A stretch of 64,000 nt of DNA from Sabellastarte sp. h YS-2021 (GCA_964017235.1 OZ024927.1:49977293-50041292), one strand, 5' to 3'. Shown: positions 1 to 13,357, counted from the stretch's first letter. Numbers and translations: made by a program. The notes: generated by a model from the letters alone, not told the origin.

Positions 1-3000
1 TTCTACTTCAAGGAACCAGTCTAGACTGATCAGGATTAACACAAATCATTTGATGTACAGATTTGGGATGGGGGAGGGGGGGCTGCACAATAATTTAGAA
101 ACTTGCATTCTTTTGTAAGCATGACAACAGATTCGTCAATTATATAGACTTTGATCAATTTATATTTGCTACATGACAAAATTAATTTCCAGGAACTCAT
201 TACTTCTATCTGAATCTTGTCTGTTAAAAGTAATTATTTTGTGGTAGAATAATTTAAAAGTAAATAATCACTTCAGAGGTATTATAAAATCTCATACCAT
301 TCCCAATTGTTCCCATAAAGTCTTATGATTTAATTAATACCTATGCTATCAAAGGTCTCAAGAAATTCTCTATACCTCTGTTACCTGGGTGCTGTGAGGC
401 CTATGAATTGTAGGCTTAGTTAAAAGAATAAATGCACAAATGTGACTGCAAAGTACCACAGAACACATGCTCCTCATATTGTCTTCTTCAGAAGTGATCA
501 TTGAATTATTAAGTCATATATTGAACAGCTCAGCATGTTATTAACAAGTCAAGTATTGAAAAATAGGAAACCTAGTCACTGGAAAAGTATTAATTACTGA
601 CTCTTTTCTCTACATGTTTAAGTTCAACTTGAAAAAGAAGACTTATATTGTTAAACAATGGTAGTTAAGACTCTAAAATGTAAGAACTATATGGGAAATA
701 TTGTTCATAAATCTCATAGTTGAATTCCTTAAGTTTAAGAGTTAACCAAGTTATACTCACATCTGTGTGATTGTGGAGTAGTCTATATAATTTAATCATT
801 TAACAATTATTTAACCATTTTGAGTCCCCACAGGTTTTTATTGAGTGGTTATATTATGTAAGAATTACTTAATTAAGCGTTTTATTTGAGTGAAAATTTA
901 GTATAGAATGGGGTATATGTCCCATCTGTGATAAAAATGTTTATGGTCTCACAAGATTTAATGATTGAATGAACCAACATGTCTGATTGTAAGGTTTGAA
1001 TCAAGTAACATTGGAAATATGGGGGTGTTACTGGTTGACATAATACAGTTTTTGTACAGTTTTCCAGTTTCTTTCAAAGTATAGAGTGACATGTAAATCA
1101 ACAAACTGTGATATACCATTTAAGAAATTCACTTACTAACTTTATATCATAACTTGCCACATGACAAGGACAATAAACTATTGTAAATGTTACATTCAGC
1201 AGATCAGTAAGAAAGTTGTGTTTTGATATTTCAGTGCAAACTTCTGTATGTCCGACCTCAGGTGGCAAGGAAAGTGTTTGTAATGAGTTAAATCGAAAAG
1301 GAAAATAGATTTAATCTACATCTTGTTACCAGTTCCATTGCCCTTCCACCAATAAACAAATTTCAAAATGTGGCCATTCTGTCATCTATGCACATTATCC
1401 TTGGAATAAAATAAGAAAAGAGAATGTTCAATCTAATTCTCTAGATATAAATGACCCATAATTATAGAATAGAAGAAGGAAAAAACAGCAGATAAGATGT
1501 ATTTAATTTGCAGTCCACTGACTGACAACAGTCAAAAAGCCGTCTGCAAGTTGGTATATTGTGTATAATTATGCAGTTTGCATTAAATTTTATATACAAA
1601 TATAACAACTGACTCTACCTTCCCTTTTAAAGATCTGAAAATTGGGAATTGAGTTATCCCTCAAGAAATCTACAAGTGACTTACAAGACTTCAAAGAAAC
1701 TGATTGAAAGCTGATATATGCTTATATTTGGTGATTTAAACTGAGGAAAGGTCAGTCTACACTAGAAATGTTATCAAAATCTACACCTTTGGAAAACATG
1801 ATACTTAAACACTAGTCACAAGAGGGTGTTTATTTAAAATGTAGCAATTTGGTGTTATACTTAAACTCAACTGACCCCTGTCAAAATGTTTCTTTTCTGT
1901 TATTAAAACAGAAAATACATTGTACTATGTACCATGTACTAATAACTAAAATTTGGACATTTCTTTTTCTCTTAGGGTGTAACATTGGATTTTTATAATT
2001 TGCAGACAATATAGACTTAGAAAAAAATGTCAAAGTTTAACATTATGGTCAGTTTAACACATAGTTTCAATAATTTGGGGAGGTAAATGTGACACAGTGT
2101 GTGGTACAGTTGACTGATTAGGTGTTGATCAGTTAATTTACACAAACAGTTACATGGGTATGAACTTCAAAGTGTCCATTGCTTTGCAATATCTTAATTT
2201 GTATCCAACAAAAGATTTACCAGTATAGTGTCAAGGTGTAGAGAAAATATAAATATCCGTGAAAGTTTATTTTGGATCTATTCTTAGATTCTTAAACACT
2301 GCGTGATTCTAACAGGTATGTTCCGAATATTCAATTTCATATTTGGCTATTTCCACCCTAAGTTAAATACTGAAACATTGTTCACAAAACCTGACGTAAA
2401 AGTCCAGCAATGTTCCATAAATATTAACCTCAAAATTACAGATGGCTAATTTTTGGTTTAATTAAAAGGAAATAAGGAGTGGAAAATTATATCCTGTAAT
2501 TTAGACAATATTGTTTGTGTGTAATTATGGGCATTTATTATCCCAAATCTTGCATGACACATTGCATGAGTACTAACAATCGCCATTTGAATATCAAAGA
2601 TGATCCTTATTTTGGCAGTAATTTTACAGGTTTGCTATTGGTACTTATTTAAAATCTTTTATTGTCTTCTTGATGAGGACAGCATACTTTTTTACTTTTA
2701 AAAGTGACAATTTAGTATCATTTTGATCAGACTTAAAGTATAATTTTGCACTAAAACTTCAGTCTATAATGTATGAACATGCATGTTGTAGCTGCCAATC
2801 AACAATTCTTTTAGAAATGATAATCTCTTCCCCATTATCTTAATTGTTCATGCACAAAGAAAGAGTTTCTAACATTTATCATTCAAAACAGTCATAAAAT
2901 ATATTTCACTCAGGTTTTAAGCATCTAAAACATTTTTGCTTTTGTATTATTTGAAAACATTTAAAACACTCTGTACTCTATATATTCATTGAAAACTTAT

Positions 3001-3950
3001 ATATTCAAACTTAATTAAGAAACCACATTTTGAATCAGAAAGTTAAAAGAAATTAGTGAAGATCTACTTCTGTTTTCTGTGTCATAAATTATCAAAAGCA
3101 GTGTGTGGTCTACAAATTAAAACTATCTAATAATAGACATGTGGAACATCTAATTATGAATATAATTATCAATATTCCGCATGCTAAGATATTACATTTA
3201 AATTTATAATTCTACCCTATAAATCTACATGACAAATTTAATGTGTCCTATGACTCCCCCCATTTACAGATGTGAAACTATTGCATCCAGTGCTTTATGT
3301 GCAGTCTTTTGTGGAGGTGCACAAGCCATTTTTATGTCACTCACGATCTTGTCCTCTTTGCTACAGGTGTTACAGATGTTGTAATTAGATACTGGAGGTA
3401 ATCAACACACCTGATTCACTCATCCAGAAGTTAAGAATGTCAAAGTACAGGTAACTATCTTAAACTCAAATTGGGTAGAGAATTTTGATGCAATTGAAAG
3501 ACCATAGTTTTAGACTACCCTTTCACCATGATTTGAAATAAATTAAACAAGATAACTTCACATATGTATTTTTAAAGTAAATCATTGTTATACACTTCAT
3601 GATGTAAAACAACTTTAAGTTACACCTTAATTTTTAACATTTAAGTTATTTTAAACCATAAGAAAACTGAGTTGTAACTCGGTGATAGTTAACCAAGTGG
3701 TTCATGGCTGTGTTTTTTGCTAACTATTTTGTCACCATAGCTAGGTTAGGTGTCAGATAATTTACAGACCATGCCCTTTGCTTTGCTCTGTTGTAAATGG
3801 TCCCTTACTCCCAATTACTAAGTTGGCAACAGCTTTGAGACTATACCATATCTTTTAAAAAACTGAGCTTTAAGTGTGAAAGGTAACAGTTAGTTATGTG
3901 GCCCTGAAGTAATATGGTACAGTATACAGAATCTTGACTGAATAGTATAT
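1..3950. other. AT-rich non-coding stretch, no recognised feature
   Basis: No open frame of useful length, no splice-bounded coding segment and no recognisable repeat was found here. The only local oddity is a short G-rich run near 69-82. It is probably intergenic or deep-intronic DNA. Confidence 0.5.
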
Positions 3951-3954
3951 ATAG

Positions 3955-4595
3955 AGATACTCAGTGGCCTAGTGGTTAGCAAGTTTGGCATCTAATCATA
4001 GGTTGTCACCTCTGTGGGCTTAAGTCCCACAAGTGACAAAGCTGAGGACCTGTCCCAATATGATCTAAACTCCAGCGTGTTCAAAATGCAGCAGCACGAC
4101 TAGTATGTGGCATCAGAAAATTTGATCATATTACACCCATACTAAAATCACTTCACTGGCTTCCAGTACAGCAACGGATAGAATACAAAGTTCTCCTACT
4201 ATGTTTCAAAGCCATCCATGGCCTTGCACCAGACTACCTTTCATCCCTGTTGACTCAACATGTTCCAATTAGGTGCCTTCGATCAGGTTACCAGAAGCTC
4301 CTGAGAGTTCCAAGAACCAAAAGTAAAACCTATGGTGACCGTGCTTTCAGTTCTGCTGCACCACGCCTATGGAACAGCTTACCTGCTGAACTTAGAAGTT
4401 GCAATGCCATCCTGGACTTCAAAAAGAAATTAAAAACCTACCTATTCAGATCAGCATACAATTGCTAGGCATTTATTGTATATTGTCCATATTGTAAAGC
4501 GCTTAGTTTAATAGGCGCTATATAAATGTTAATGTAATGTAATGTAATATGATCCTGGCTGTTGAACCCTAAAAATGTGTAAAACCCCAACTTTG
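3955..4595 (+). repeat. tRNA-derived SINE, split by a LINE insertion
   Basis: The head at about 3961-4035 has a pol III A-box-like string (TGGCCTAGTGG) and a degenerate B box (GGCTTAAGTCC), as in tRNA-derived SINEs. The body stops at 4056-4065 and resumes at 4546-4554 (CTGGCTGTTGAACCC and onward), so both halves flank an inserted LINE. The 3' end near 4595 is estimated. The body differs from the (AAAT)n SINE family elsewhere in the window, so this is probably a second SINE family. Confidence 0.75.
4066..4545 (+). mobile_element. 5'-truncated CR1/L2-like LINE, 3' end
   Basis: The frame from 4064 to 4468 is uninterrupted. It encodes the far C-terminal part of a non-LTR reverse-transcriptase polyprotein, with the family-typical strings VQNAAARLV, LHWLPV and PRLWNSLPAELR. 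After the stop comes a 3' tail with GGCGCTATATAAATG and an (AATGT)n microsatellite. A 9-bp target-site duplication, AATATGATC, flanks it at 4057-4065 and 4546-4554. It lacks the endonuclease and RT catalytic parts and is a dead-on-arrival copy. The intact short frame suggests a fairly recent insertion. Confidence 0.88.
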
Positions 4596-4889
4596 ACTGA
4601 TAAGTATACACTGTGTTTTTCTACCCTTACAACTATCAGTCTTTAAGATTTGTGCACTTCACCACGGTATATAAAATTCATCACAATTTGTGAAAGTCAA
4701 CAGTATGGAAACCACCTTCTAAACGCTTTTATTTACTTGATTTGTGGTAAATTCTGACTTTTGTGACTGCATTATTAGGTCTCTGATGTCCCCTGATGCG
4801 AAATTGGCACCAATTTTGCAGATGCTTCCAGAGGGATAGTTCTAAGGGATTGGTTCCTTATATGGATGGGAAGAAAGTTTAATGAGCTT

Positions 4890-5127
4890 TTATCAGAGTA
4901 GGGAGCCATGCTAGCACATACTCACCTCCCACCTCTGCAGTTGGCGGTTGAAACCCCTGACCTTATGTGGGAAAGTTGGTAGTTGCTTACTGATAGTCGG
5001 CAGTTTACAGTACAGAACCTTGACCAACTGTAGGTACTGGTTTCCTCTTCCCTCAAAACTACCTGTCATGATATGACTTGTACAGTGTTGAGAGCAATGA
5101 AGTGAAACCCCAAATAAATAAATAAAT
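4890..5127 (+). repeat. SINE, (AAAT)n-tailed family
   Basis: It matches, on the opposite strand, the cleaner copies at 17332 and 43108. Shared parts are the tRNA-like head, a body with GTTGCTTACTGATAGTCGG and CAGTTTACAGTACAGAACC, and the tail AAACCCCAAATAAATAAATA. The head is degenerate, so this copy is older than the 17332 copy. Confidence 0.8.
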
Positions 5128-5219
5128 CTTACCAGGGCAGATCAGATCTTGAACTGGTTTGGTTTGTTTGGGCCTTTACCGTGTGTTTAAAGAGATGTTT
5201 AATAAATCCAGTAAAATCC

Positions 5220-5378
5220 AAACCCAGAGGCCAGGGAGGCAGGTACTATGATGGCTTATATTCCATATATTACTGCACAGACTTCTGCTACCCACTTCTC
5301 TGACCCTTTCACTGATCTCTGTTGTATCATATTACATGCAGTGTCTGTATGAAGTGAAGACATAAATACATAAATACC
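5220..5378 (+). repeat. diverged 3' part of the same SINE family
   Basis: The segment follows the same order as the neighbouring SINE body (cytosine-rich block, ATGACTTGTACAGTG-like block, then an ACATAAATACATAAATA tail) but with many substitutions. The head is barely recognisable. Confidence 0.5.
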
Positions 5379-5964
5379 AAGTCACCTTAGGGCAGCATTT
5401 GCTCATTGCCTGATCTTCTGTGTCTGCGCAAACTGTGTTTAATTTTGTAATGTAGTGAGTTTTTGTTTGTGGTCATACATGCCATTTTAATAAAAGATTT
5501 AAATGAAAAGTATTATTTATGAATGTAACAGATTTTGAGGAAATCTTGCTAAAATGTAACGTCACTTTCATGATTATGCAATTATAGTAAAATACCACTA
5601 TACCGAATGACATTCCAAACCGACTGAGGAATGGGATGAAGGGATTCAGAATGTTTCCACTTTTAATTGTTATTGGCTGTGCATAATATTTCGAAGCATT
5701 TGTGATATGCTGTCATTCAAGCCACATTTAGCTTGGGTTCCTGTCCAGACATTCAGACCAGTTGATTCAGATTGAAGCTGATAGATCAGGTGTGAATACT
5801 ATCAAACCAGAACAGTCTCAGGAGTTATATTTGACTATCTTTTACAATCAACTGTGAGAGTGGAATAACAGTATAAGAGGTCTACTTTCAGAAGTGTTAT
5901 GTGAACCTTTATTATAGAAAATAATGGGTTATCCATCCTTATATGGTAAGACCATTCTCTCATG

Positions 5965-6177
5965 TATTCTGAGAGACATGGAGAAAACACATCCCTCCAA
6001 CCACTAAGGCTGTGGGTTTGAATCTAAACCCTAACCTTCAATGAAAAGGTTGGCGGTTTACTGTGTAGAATGCTACTAGTTATCACTGCTTTCCTCCATG
6101 CCTTCACATACTCGTCATTATATAACCTTTTACATTATGCTCAACGTCACTATTAACCCAAATAAATCAATAATTAA
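5965..6177 (+). repeat. diverged SINE copy
   Basis: A B-box-like GGGTTTGAATC is followed by GGTTGGCGGTTTACTGTGTAGAA and a tail reading AACCCAAATAAATCAATAA. These are in the same order as in the (AAAT)n SINE family. Confidence 0.65.
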
Positions 6178-9099
6178 AGGGTGGCTATGACCAATACTTT
6201 TCACTATATTCAGAGATTTGCCAGACATTGCCTGTCAACCATATCAGGTTAATGTTACGTGGAGGCATTTGCTTATAAATCAACAGAAAACTGGGGAAAA
6301 TATTTCCGATCAAACATCGCATGCTTACCTGTTATAAAAACAGATGGAAAAGCATACCAACATCTCCATATTTTCAATCTATCCCAGGGATTTAATTTAA
6401 TAAGATGTTTTACTTTTAATTTAAGTCATTATCAAACATAATTATCATCTTTGTATGTAATTCTATGTTCTTTATAGCAGGTCTATTCAGTTGCTGTGTA
6501 ATTCCATAACATCCAGCTTTGATTTATGCTGGAGTACACTACAGTTTAGTGTAATACAAAAGTAAAAAATTCCAGATTAATTGTTATAATTTGATACAGA
6601 ATGCTGAGTCAGATATCAGAGAAACATGCAACATAGGTGTAAAGGGGACACTTGGCCACTATGGGTATAACGTAGAATTATGCATCTATGGGAAGTTTGT
6701 GTGAGAACCTGATACACTAGTAAACAGGGAGGTGCAGAGTTTGAAATCCTTCAGACTATATGGTCCGTCTATACTGATATTTTTATTCTTAAAAATGTTT
6801 TTATTCTAAGAATTTTCTGAGAAAAACAACCATTACAAAAAATGCTCAGATTTTTTAGAATTTTTATAAAAAAAATTGGATACCATGCCTGTGTAGAAAA
6901 TAGAGAAATATGAATATTTTAGTGGTTGACATACGTTAATTTGGGGAAAAAAATTATATAAAATGCACTTATAACTGGCAATCTCCAAAAATTCTTATAC
7001 TTAGAAAATTTTCTTATTCTGAGGATTTTTTTTTTTTTTTTGCAAAATCCCACCAAGCCACTGCGCCCATTTATTAGAATTATGTGCTCTGCATATGAAA
7101 ATATGACAAAATCTAAGGTCAGCTTTCAAAACTTTCAAGTGTGTTTGGATATTTCTGTAAATGGACAAAGTTATCAGTGTATTCACATGGTATAGTTCTT
7201 AGTTTATTAATTTTGGACAATACAACAAGTGTTTCATTCCACATATTTTATTGGAGGTCCAAGCAGTTTATTACATGCACCAGAACAAATGAAGTACACA
7301 TAATGTGTTTGCAAATAGCCTATACTTTTACAACACTTGTTCAGTTTGGACCTGTTCTAGTGTTTGTTTTCTCCTTTGTTGTCCACTTTTTATTACAGGT
7401 ATCATTTAACTCCTGTTTCATGAACAGGTCTATATGTATTGCACTGTATTAATGATGTAATCTTCCCTCTCATCTGGGTTAACTTTTTGTTTAAGTTGTT
7501 TAATAGTTAAAGGTTCTCCAGTTATTGTTTATTACATTTGATATACATATGACTTGATGATATACTTACAATACAGCCAGTGTCATAATTAATGAAATAA
7601 CATATCTTAAATCAAAAGAGTCATCACTGAAAATAAAGAATTTTCAAAGATGTATATTTGATGATATGTTATAAAAATGTATTTATGATCCTTGATTTGG
7701 TTGGTCCTTGTTTTTGGCCACCAATCATATAAAAGTATAAGCATCATTGTAATATGTTCATTAATGTTAGGAATGTATTTAGTTCAGTTGCCCCAAAAAT
7801 CAGTTTGCGTTTAGTGTAAAAACTCTACTTGAACTTAATTTTTACTGATCTTTAGCAGATGCATTTTGTCCATACCAGCCCAGGCCATTGCATGAAAGGA
7901 CAAACAGTCCAATTAATCCCTTTTTATAAAATTCCCTTTTAAGAAGAAGTAAACAGTAATTCTACAGAAGGCTGTCCCCCTGTTCTCTAGAATTCTTTAT
8001 TAAGTAGAAGTACTTTTCCAAGTCCTGGATAATTCAACTTACCAGAGTTCTACTGTAGTCATGGTGATTACTAACTTTAGTTACAATGCTGGTGGAGGCA
8101 GAAAGAGACAATCTATTGCTAAATACAAATTAAATGTTTCATCAAACAATTAAGTAAAATATAACAAGTGTGAAATTTTAAGCGGCCTATCCCATAATTC
8201 AAAGTAAAATAAATGTTTATTTCCTCAATGCAGATTACCAAAGCTAGATTGCTGATCACTTATGCCAATCGCCAACCCTCATGTTTTCACATACCAAATA
8301 CCAGTATATAATATGTTTGTTAATAAAACCTTACTTTATGTGGCTTTTAATTTACAATGGGCCGTAACTTCCTAATGTGCAAACATACTTTTATGATTCT
8401 TGGATTAGCATCAGCAATCTATAAGCTGCATTGGCCAAAATTTAGATATGAGGAAATAAAGTGTAAAAGTTGGTGTTGTTGAATGAGTATTGGTGGTCAG
8501 TGCTTTGGAAACAATCACTTTGTAGGATTGCTCAGATGTGTTCAGGTGTGATGTTCACATAGTCCTCTGTATTTCACCGCCAGTGAATTACTTTCTGTTA
8601 TAATTGTTACTTACAAAACAAAAATATATATACAAAGTCTTCCTCAAACATATCCTTTAAAATATAGACATTTAAATTCTAAACAATGAATTTTCAATAT
8701 TGATAGCTTCAGGCTAAAGTAATTTGTACTGTTTATTAGGTAAAAGCCTGTCAACTGATACAATTTTCTGTAAAAACATTGTCATCACTCATTCAGTGAC
8801 AGGTTTCACTTTGGCAAATTATTGCTATATATATATGGAAATCTGTTACAGTGTCAGTAAATCAAATTTGTTCTCACACAGATTAAAATTAGCACTTGTC
8901 TTATGTACACTTGTTGGGTATCTATGTTGTACGCATGTATTGATTTCTGCCCTCCTGAGGTTTGATTTATTGGACTTTAATTGAACATATAATTTGTGAT
9001 TATCACCAACAAGTTTAAAATTACCTCTGAGTACATGTAACTGTAAATAATTTGAAAACCTAAAAATCATCAGTTCTTTCTATAGAGTAAATTAGAGTC
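6178..9099. other. AT-rich non-coding stretch
   Basis: No coding region is supported. Around 6780-7040 there is low-complexity A/T sequence with partly repeated TTATTCT and AAGAATTTTC words and a T run at 7027-7042. The short frames at 6259, 7141 and 8724 have no recognisable domain or splice context. Confidence 0.45.
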
Positions 9100-9305
9100 A
9101 AATCCGGATTTTTTTTGTATCCAGATGGTGATCCAGATCACTCTCAAAATTTCATGGGATCTAAATTGGACCAAAACACGTCTTCTGATTTTTTTCATGA
9201 AGTTCCAACCCGTAGTATTAGGATAATCCTGCTAACAAGCAAACAGGCAAAAGGACAAACAGACAAACAAACGGTCATGAAGATAATGCCTCTTTGGTGG
9301 AGGTA
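9100..9305 (+). repeat. dispersed ~200-bp repeat with terminal AGGT hairpin
   Basis: It shares a conserved order with copies at 63438 and 63699: ATCCAGATGGTGATCCAGAT, CTCAAAATTT, GGGATCTAA, TCTTCTGATTTTTTTC, ATCCTGCTAACA, CAGACAAAC, then a closing stem around GCCTC...GAGGT. It is a non-coding repeat, probably a non-autonomous DNA element. Confidence 0.75.
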
Positions 9306-9434
9306 CAAAGCAATAAAATTTGCAGCAAGCATCTTTGACTTAGTCATTGTGGAAAGTATACATCTTGATGTAAATGTAATACTAGTTTATAACTACATGT
9401 TATATGTTTTAATATTTGCATATGTATTTTACAT

Positions 9435-10389
9435 TTCTAATTCTAATTTGACTTTTATAGCGCTTAATCTCCACTGAGTAGTGGACTCTAAGGTGCAACA
9501 AGACAATAGCAATATGCAAATTCAAAGTCCAGGGACAAAAACAGGTCGGCACCATGGAGAAGCCATAAGAGGAAATGAGCTAAGGAGGATATGCCTTTGT
9601 GTAGAGATAGGTTTTGAGCTTCTTTCTAAAAGAGGCAATAGTGGGTGATGCACGGATGTCTTCAGGAAGTGAATTCCAAACAGTGGGAGCATCAAAGGCA
9701 AAACTGAAGCCAAACTGCTTGGTGGACTTGTGAATTGCAGGTTGAAATTTTGATCCATTGAGGAAATTGGCAAAACTCTGACTGAGTCTAGTATTGTAAG
9801 TAGTGCGGTATGTGGATAGATGTGGAGCAAAATATTTAGGGAAACCAGTATGAATAAACTTGTACACCAGGGTAGCCAGTTTGAGCGAAACTAAATAGGG
9901 AGCCAATGGAGTTTCCTGAGTACCGGAGTTATCCGAGTGTATTTACACGAATTTGTAACAATTCTAGCAGCACTATTTTGGATAGACTGTAACCTATGAA
10001 GATTGACTTTAGAGAGACTCCTGAAAAGTGAGTTACAGTAGTCCAACCGACTACTAACAAAAGCATTGGCAACTGACACAGCTGCATCCTGAGTCAAAAA
10101 CTGCCTAATATTTCTAAAATCCCTCAGTTGACTAAAGCAGCCTTTACAAACATTCTGGACGTGTTTAGAGAAGGAAAAATCAGAGTTGAACCACACACCC
10201 AGGTTCCTCACAGACTCGGTTGGGTGAAGGGGGTTGCCCAGCCAACATCCATTCTTTGACATCTTGAAGGCATCTATTCAACTTATCAAAGGCAGCTGAG
10301 GCATTCCTGTGTGAGAGATGGACATAAAGTTGTGTGTCGTCGGCATAAAATACAGTGAACAAAATTGCAAAATTGAACAAAAAATACAT
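9435..10389 (-). mobile_element. CR1/L2-like LINE remnant with RT YADD motif
   Basis: On the minus strand this encodes the C-terminal half of a non-LTR reverse transcriptase. The catalytic string YADDTQLYVHLS lies at 10312-10347. After it come SVRNLGVWF, VSSRLDYCNSLF and LHWLPI (down to about 9891), then AFDAPTVWNSLPEDIRASP and KKLKTYLYTKAYPP, with a stop at 9580. The 3' region ends in GATTAAGCGCTATAAAAGTC and a short (TTAGAA)n-like tail near 9435. The frame breaks after DVKEWM, where roughly 40 residues normally present appear deleted, and breaks again near 9895. It is non-functional, and the endonuclease domain is absent. Confidence 0.88.
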
Positions 10390-10658
10390 TTGTGTATAGG
10401 TCGCAAAATTGTAGCACTTTAAAAGTACAATTTATCCGCATAAGTTTAAACTTAATCGTTTTATTCAAATTGTAATATATCTGTATTGTTATATTGAAAA
10501 ATAGTTTTACTTTGTATGTTATATGAAAGGGACTTAATAAGCCCACAAGGGCTGGGAGGAAATCTTAAACGTTTTCTTTTGTACATATTGGGAAGCATAA
10601 CCTTAAGTCACAAAAATAAAGAATTATTCTTCTATTCTGCAATTTTGTTCACTGTATT
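10349..10658. repeat. 21-bp perfect inverted repeat bounding ~310 bp
   Basis: The 21 bases at 10349-10369 (beginning AATACAGTGAAC) recur as an exact reverse complement at 10638-10658. The left arm overlaps the codons just before the YADD motif of the adjacent LINE. It may be a MITE boundary, or a duplicated inversion formed when the LINE inserted. Confidence 0.6.
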
Positions 10659-10659
10659 G

Positions 10660-13100
10660 CAAATTTCCCAGCAAACTCTTCTGTTTTTGGATATGCTAAT
10701 TGTTGTTTTTGAATCTCCTCCTTTCTGTTGATGTTTCACACTGTTTTCCTGGCTAGTGCATCAACAGTGGTCAGTCTTTGATGTCCATATTAAAATTTGC
10801 CTCTGATAAAAATTAACTTAGTCATATTTTTATAAACTACAGGATCAGTTTTGACCAAATATTTTTGCAGTATTAAAGAGTCCAGTAATTAGCATGCTTT
10901 GATTAGGTGAAGTTGTGAGGGTATGCCTGGTCTGTGTGTAATTACCTCTCAGTTCATTAATTCCAAACCATTGATGTCTAATTGGCAAGTGTGAAAGTCC
11001 ATGCTCAACTATTTGATCTGTGTTTTAAGTCTGGATGTGGTTAAGAATTTCAGAGAACATATACAGGATAGACATTTTTTCTGTAATCTTAAGAACTCAA
11101 AATGTGACCTCAGGATTGTCATATTTTTACCTTTATTGAATACATCACAGTCACTATTAAGCTTTACACAACAAAATATCAAAGTTATTTTTGGGTGATT
11201 TTACAGAAGCAGATTCTTAAGTCTATATCCATAAATATTATATCGAAACAATTATACGGGCAGTTTTATTTTGGAATTTTGTGTATTTCACATATGTATA
11301 ATTAATAATGTTGTTAAAAATATATGACCAACAAAATCCATGTTGCAGTAAGTAATGTTTTATTCAACACATCTAACATAATGTGATTTTTAACTCTTGG
11401 TAACAGTTATAATGTAGTACAATTTAGATATCTATACTTATGGAAACCACTGATCACATTTTCTAGTCTAGGATTGGTAACCCCAAGAAAAGTCTAGTGT
11501 AAAAGTTTCTTTGGAGAAAAAGTATGTTCTCTTAGAACTGTTGACACTTTGACTAAATTAAAAGTACATGTATGTAACTCTGTGAATACCAGCCCAGAGT
11601 TTAACTTTACAATAGTCATTATATCTTTTGGAGTAATTTGTTACATTTACCATGTAGAGGAGATTAGAACTCTACAAGTGCTCCTGGATTTTTAACTATT
11701 ATTTTCAGTGGATCCAATGGTTCACTTAATTAAGCAACATTACTAGAGATTTTTTTAAACAGATGATAATGAATGTGTCTCCCCTTATGATGAGAATATC
11801 TCCTGTAAAAGGTTTTTGCACTTTTCTTAAAATGGGTATATGAACAAAATATTCTTGAGTCACACTGTGGTACTCTCTCTCACTCTCTTTGAAGTTATAT
11901 ATATTAAGCAGGGGATGTTTCACACCTCTTCCAATATTCCATGTTCTTACCAGCAAGATGGTGAGGTTTATTAAGTTATGCACGTATTTGGTAACACATG
12001 TACTACCCAGTGACAAAAGGTCAATTGATATACTTCTTTGACACAATTTCCCCCCATCACTTGAACAGATCATCTTGAGAGTTGAATCAGCCAGCAATCT
12101 GCTTATTTCAGTTGGACTTCATCTACCTATTCCTTTTAATTCTTTTTAATTAAACATCCTGTAACTCAGTCCCTTTCCTTTTGATGTCATTTACAGTGGT
12201 CACTTTAAGCGCCCTGTTCAGCTGAACCCCCTAGGTCCCATAGAGCATCTTCTGTGTAAAGTAAAGAGTTATTGCCAAAGCTGAGTGTATTTCAGTGACC
12301 CATTAACAGTGTCTTTGAAGTGAGAAGGTAATCTATATAGGAACCAGTATATATCCTAGGTCAAACAGTGAGTTTTATGTTAAAGAATTGTCATGGAGTC
12401 ACAGGAAATCACTGATCTTGGGGGAGACTATAAAGGAAAGTTGCAAAAACAACAGTTTAAATTGTGAAAGTCCCATGGTTAAGCGATTTCTTTTATGTAG
12501 TATTCACTTGGGGTGGCTTTCCTCTTTTGAAACAAATTAACGTCAAGCAGTGATTTATGTAGGAGAGATGTAACATATATGTTACAACATTTGATGACCC
12601 ATTACAAAATTTATACACCATTAAAAAACTCTTTCACATTTCAGTGAAAAGACACCTGAAATTTATTGAATTTATACAATGCCATTTTAATGATCATTTT
12701 AAGTCGTCAGGCCTTTTTCAGATCTATGATGTAGTTAATGAAGCAAGAATATACATATGCAATTATGTAAAAGTTTTTGGTCCTGATTGACAACAGACTG
12801 GCCTATATAACCTTCAATTTATGGACGTCCTAAGAAATATATGTAAGGATCTTTTTAAAGCCAGTTTGATTGTTTCAAATAATATTTTTGGTGATAGAAA
12901 TTCTCTCAAATCGGTGAAGGAATCTGTACATTGTATTTTATATTTTTATGTGTAATTCGCACCTCTCTAGCCTATTGTCACTAATCTATTTTGACTTGTG
13001 TCATCAAGGATGACGAGACCATGGGGTCAAAATCTGCAAATAATCCCTAGTGTGGATAAATGTGTCCATTTTTATAAAATAGTTTTTTTACAATGAATAC
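10660..13100. other. non-coding stretch, nothing recognised
   Basis: No recognisable repeat or coding exon. A 123-residue minus-strand open frame at 11726-12097 has no recognisable domain and was not accepted as a gene. Confidence 0.4.
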
Positions 13101-13104
13101 AGAG

Positions 13105-13357
13105 AATGGGAATGTATCCCTCATGATGTGGGCAGTCCAGCATCAGTTGCCTCCTTCAGAAAGAAGCTTGAAACTTACCTGTTTGCAAAAGCATATCCCC
13201 CATAGCCTCTCCTGTCACCCTGTGTCTCCTTGGTATGACCTGGCTATGTCCTCAGATTAATGTTAACTGCCTTTGCTTTATGTTCAGTTGTGCCTTAGAG
13301 TCCATCTACAATGGAGATTAAGTGCTATAAAAGTCCACTTTAGATTAGATTAGATCA
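13105..13357 (+). mobile_element. LINE 3' end fragment
   Basis: It encodes the last residues of the LINE family seen at 9435 (SVASFRKKLETYLFAKAYPP, then stop). The 3'UTR ends in GGAGATTAAGTGCTATAAAA and an (AGATT)n tail. It is strongly 5'-truncated. It belongs to the same subfamily as the copies at 17937 and 19268. Confidence 0.85.

Noticed and set aside
3961..4035. Possible tRNA gene
   Set aside because: A-box and B-box-like strings are present, but no cloverleaf forms, and the sequence continues into a SINE body.
7141..7452. 103-residue plus-strand frame with a hydrophobic C-terminal half
   Set aside because: T-rich sequence gives Phe/Leu-rich translations by default. No start context, splice sites or recognisable family.
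9115..9477. 120-residue plus-strand frame
   Set aside because: Its N-terminal two thirds is the translation of the ~200-bp dispersed repeat, and it ends in the 3' tail of the minus-strand LINE.
11726..12097. 123-residue minus-strand open frame
   Set aside because: Long for chance in AT-rich DNA, but there is no recognisable domain, no splice or poly(A) context, and the composition matches the background.
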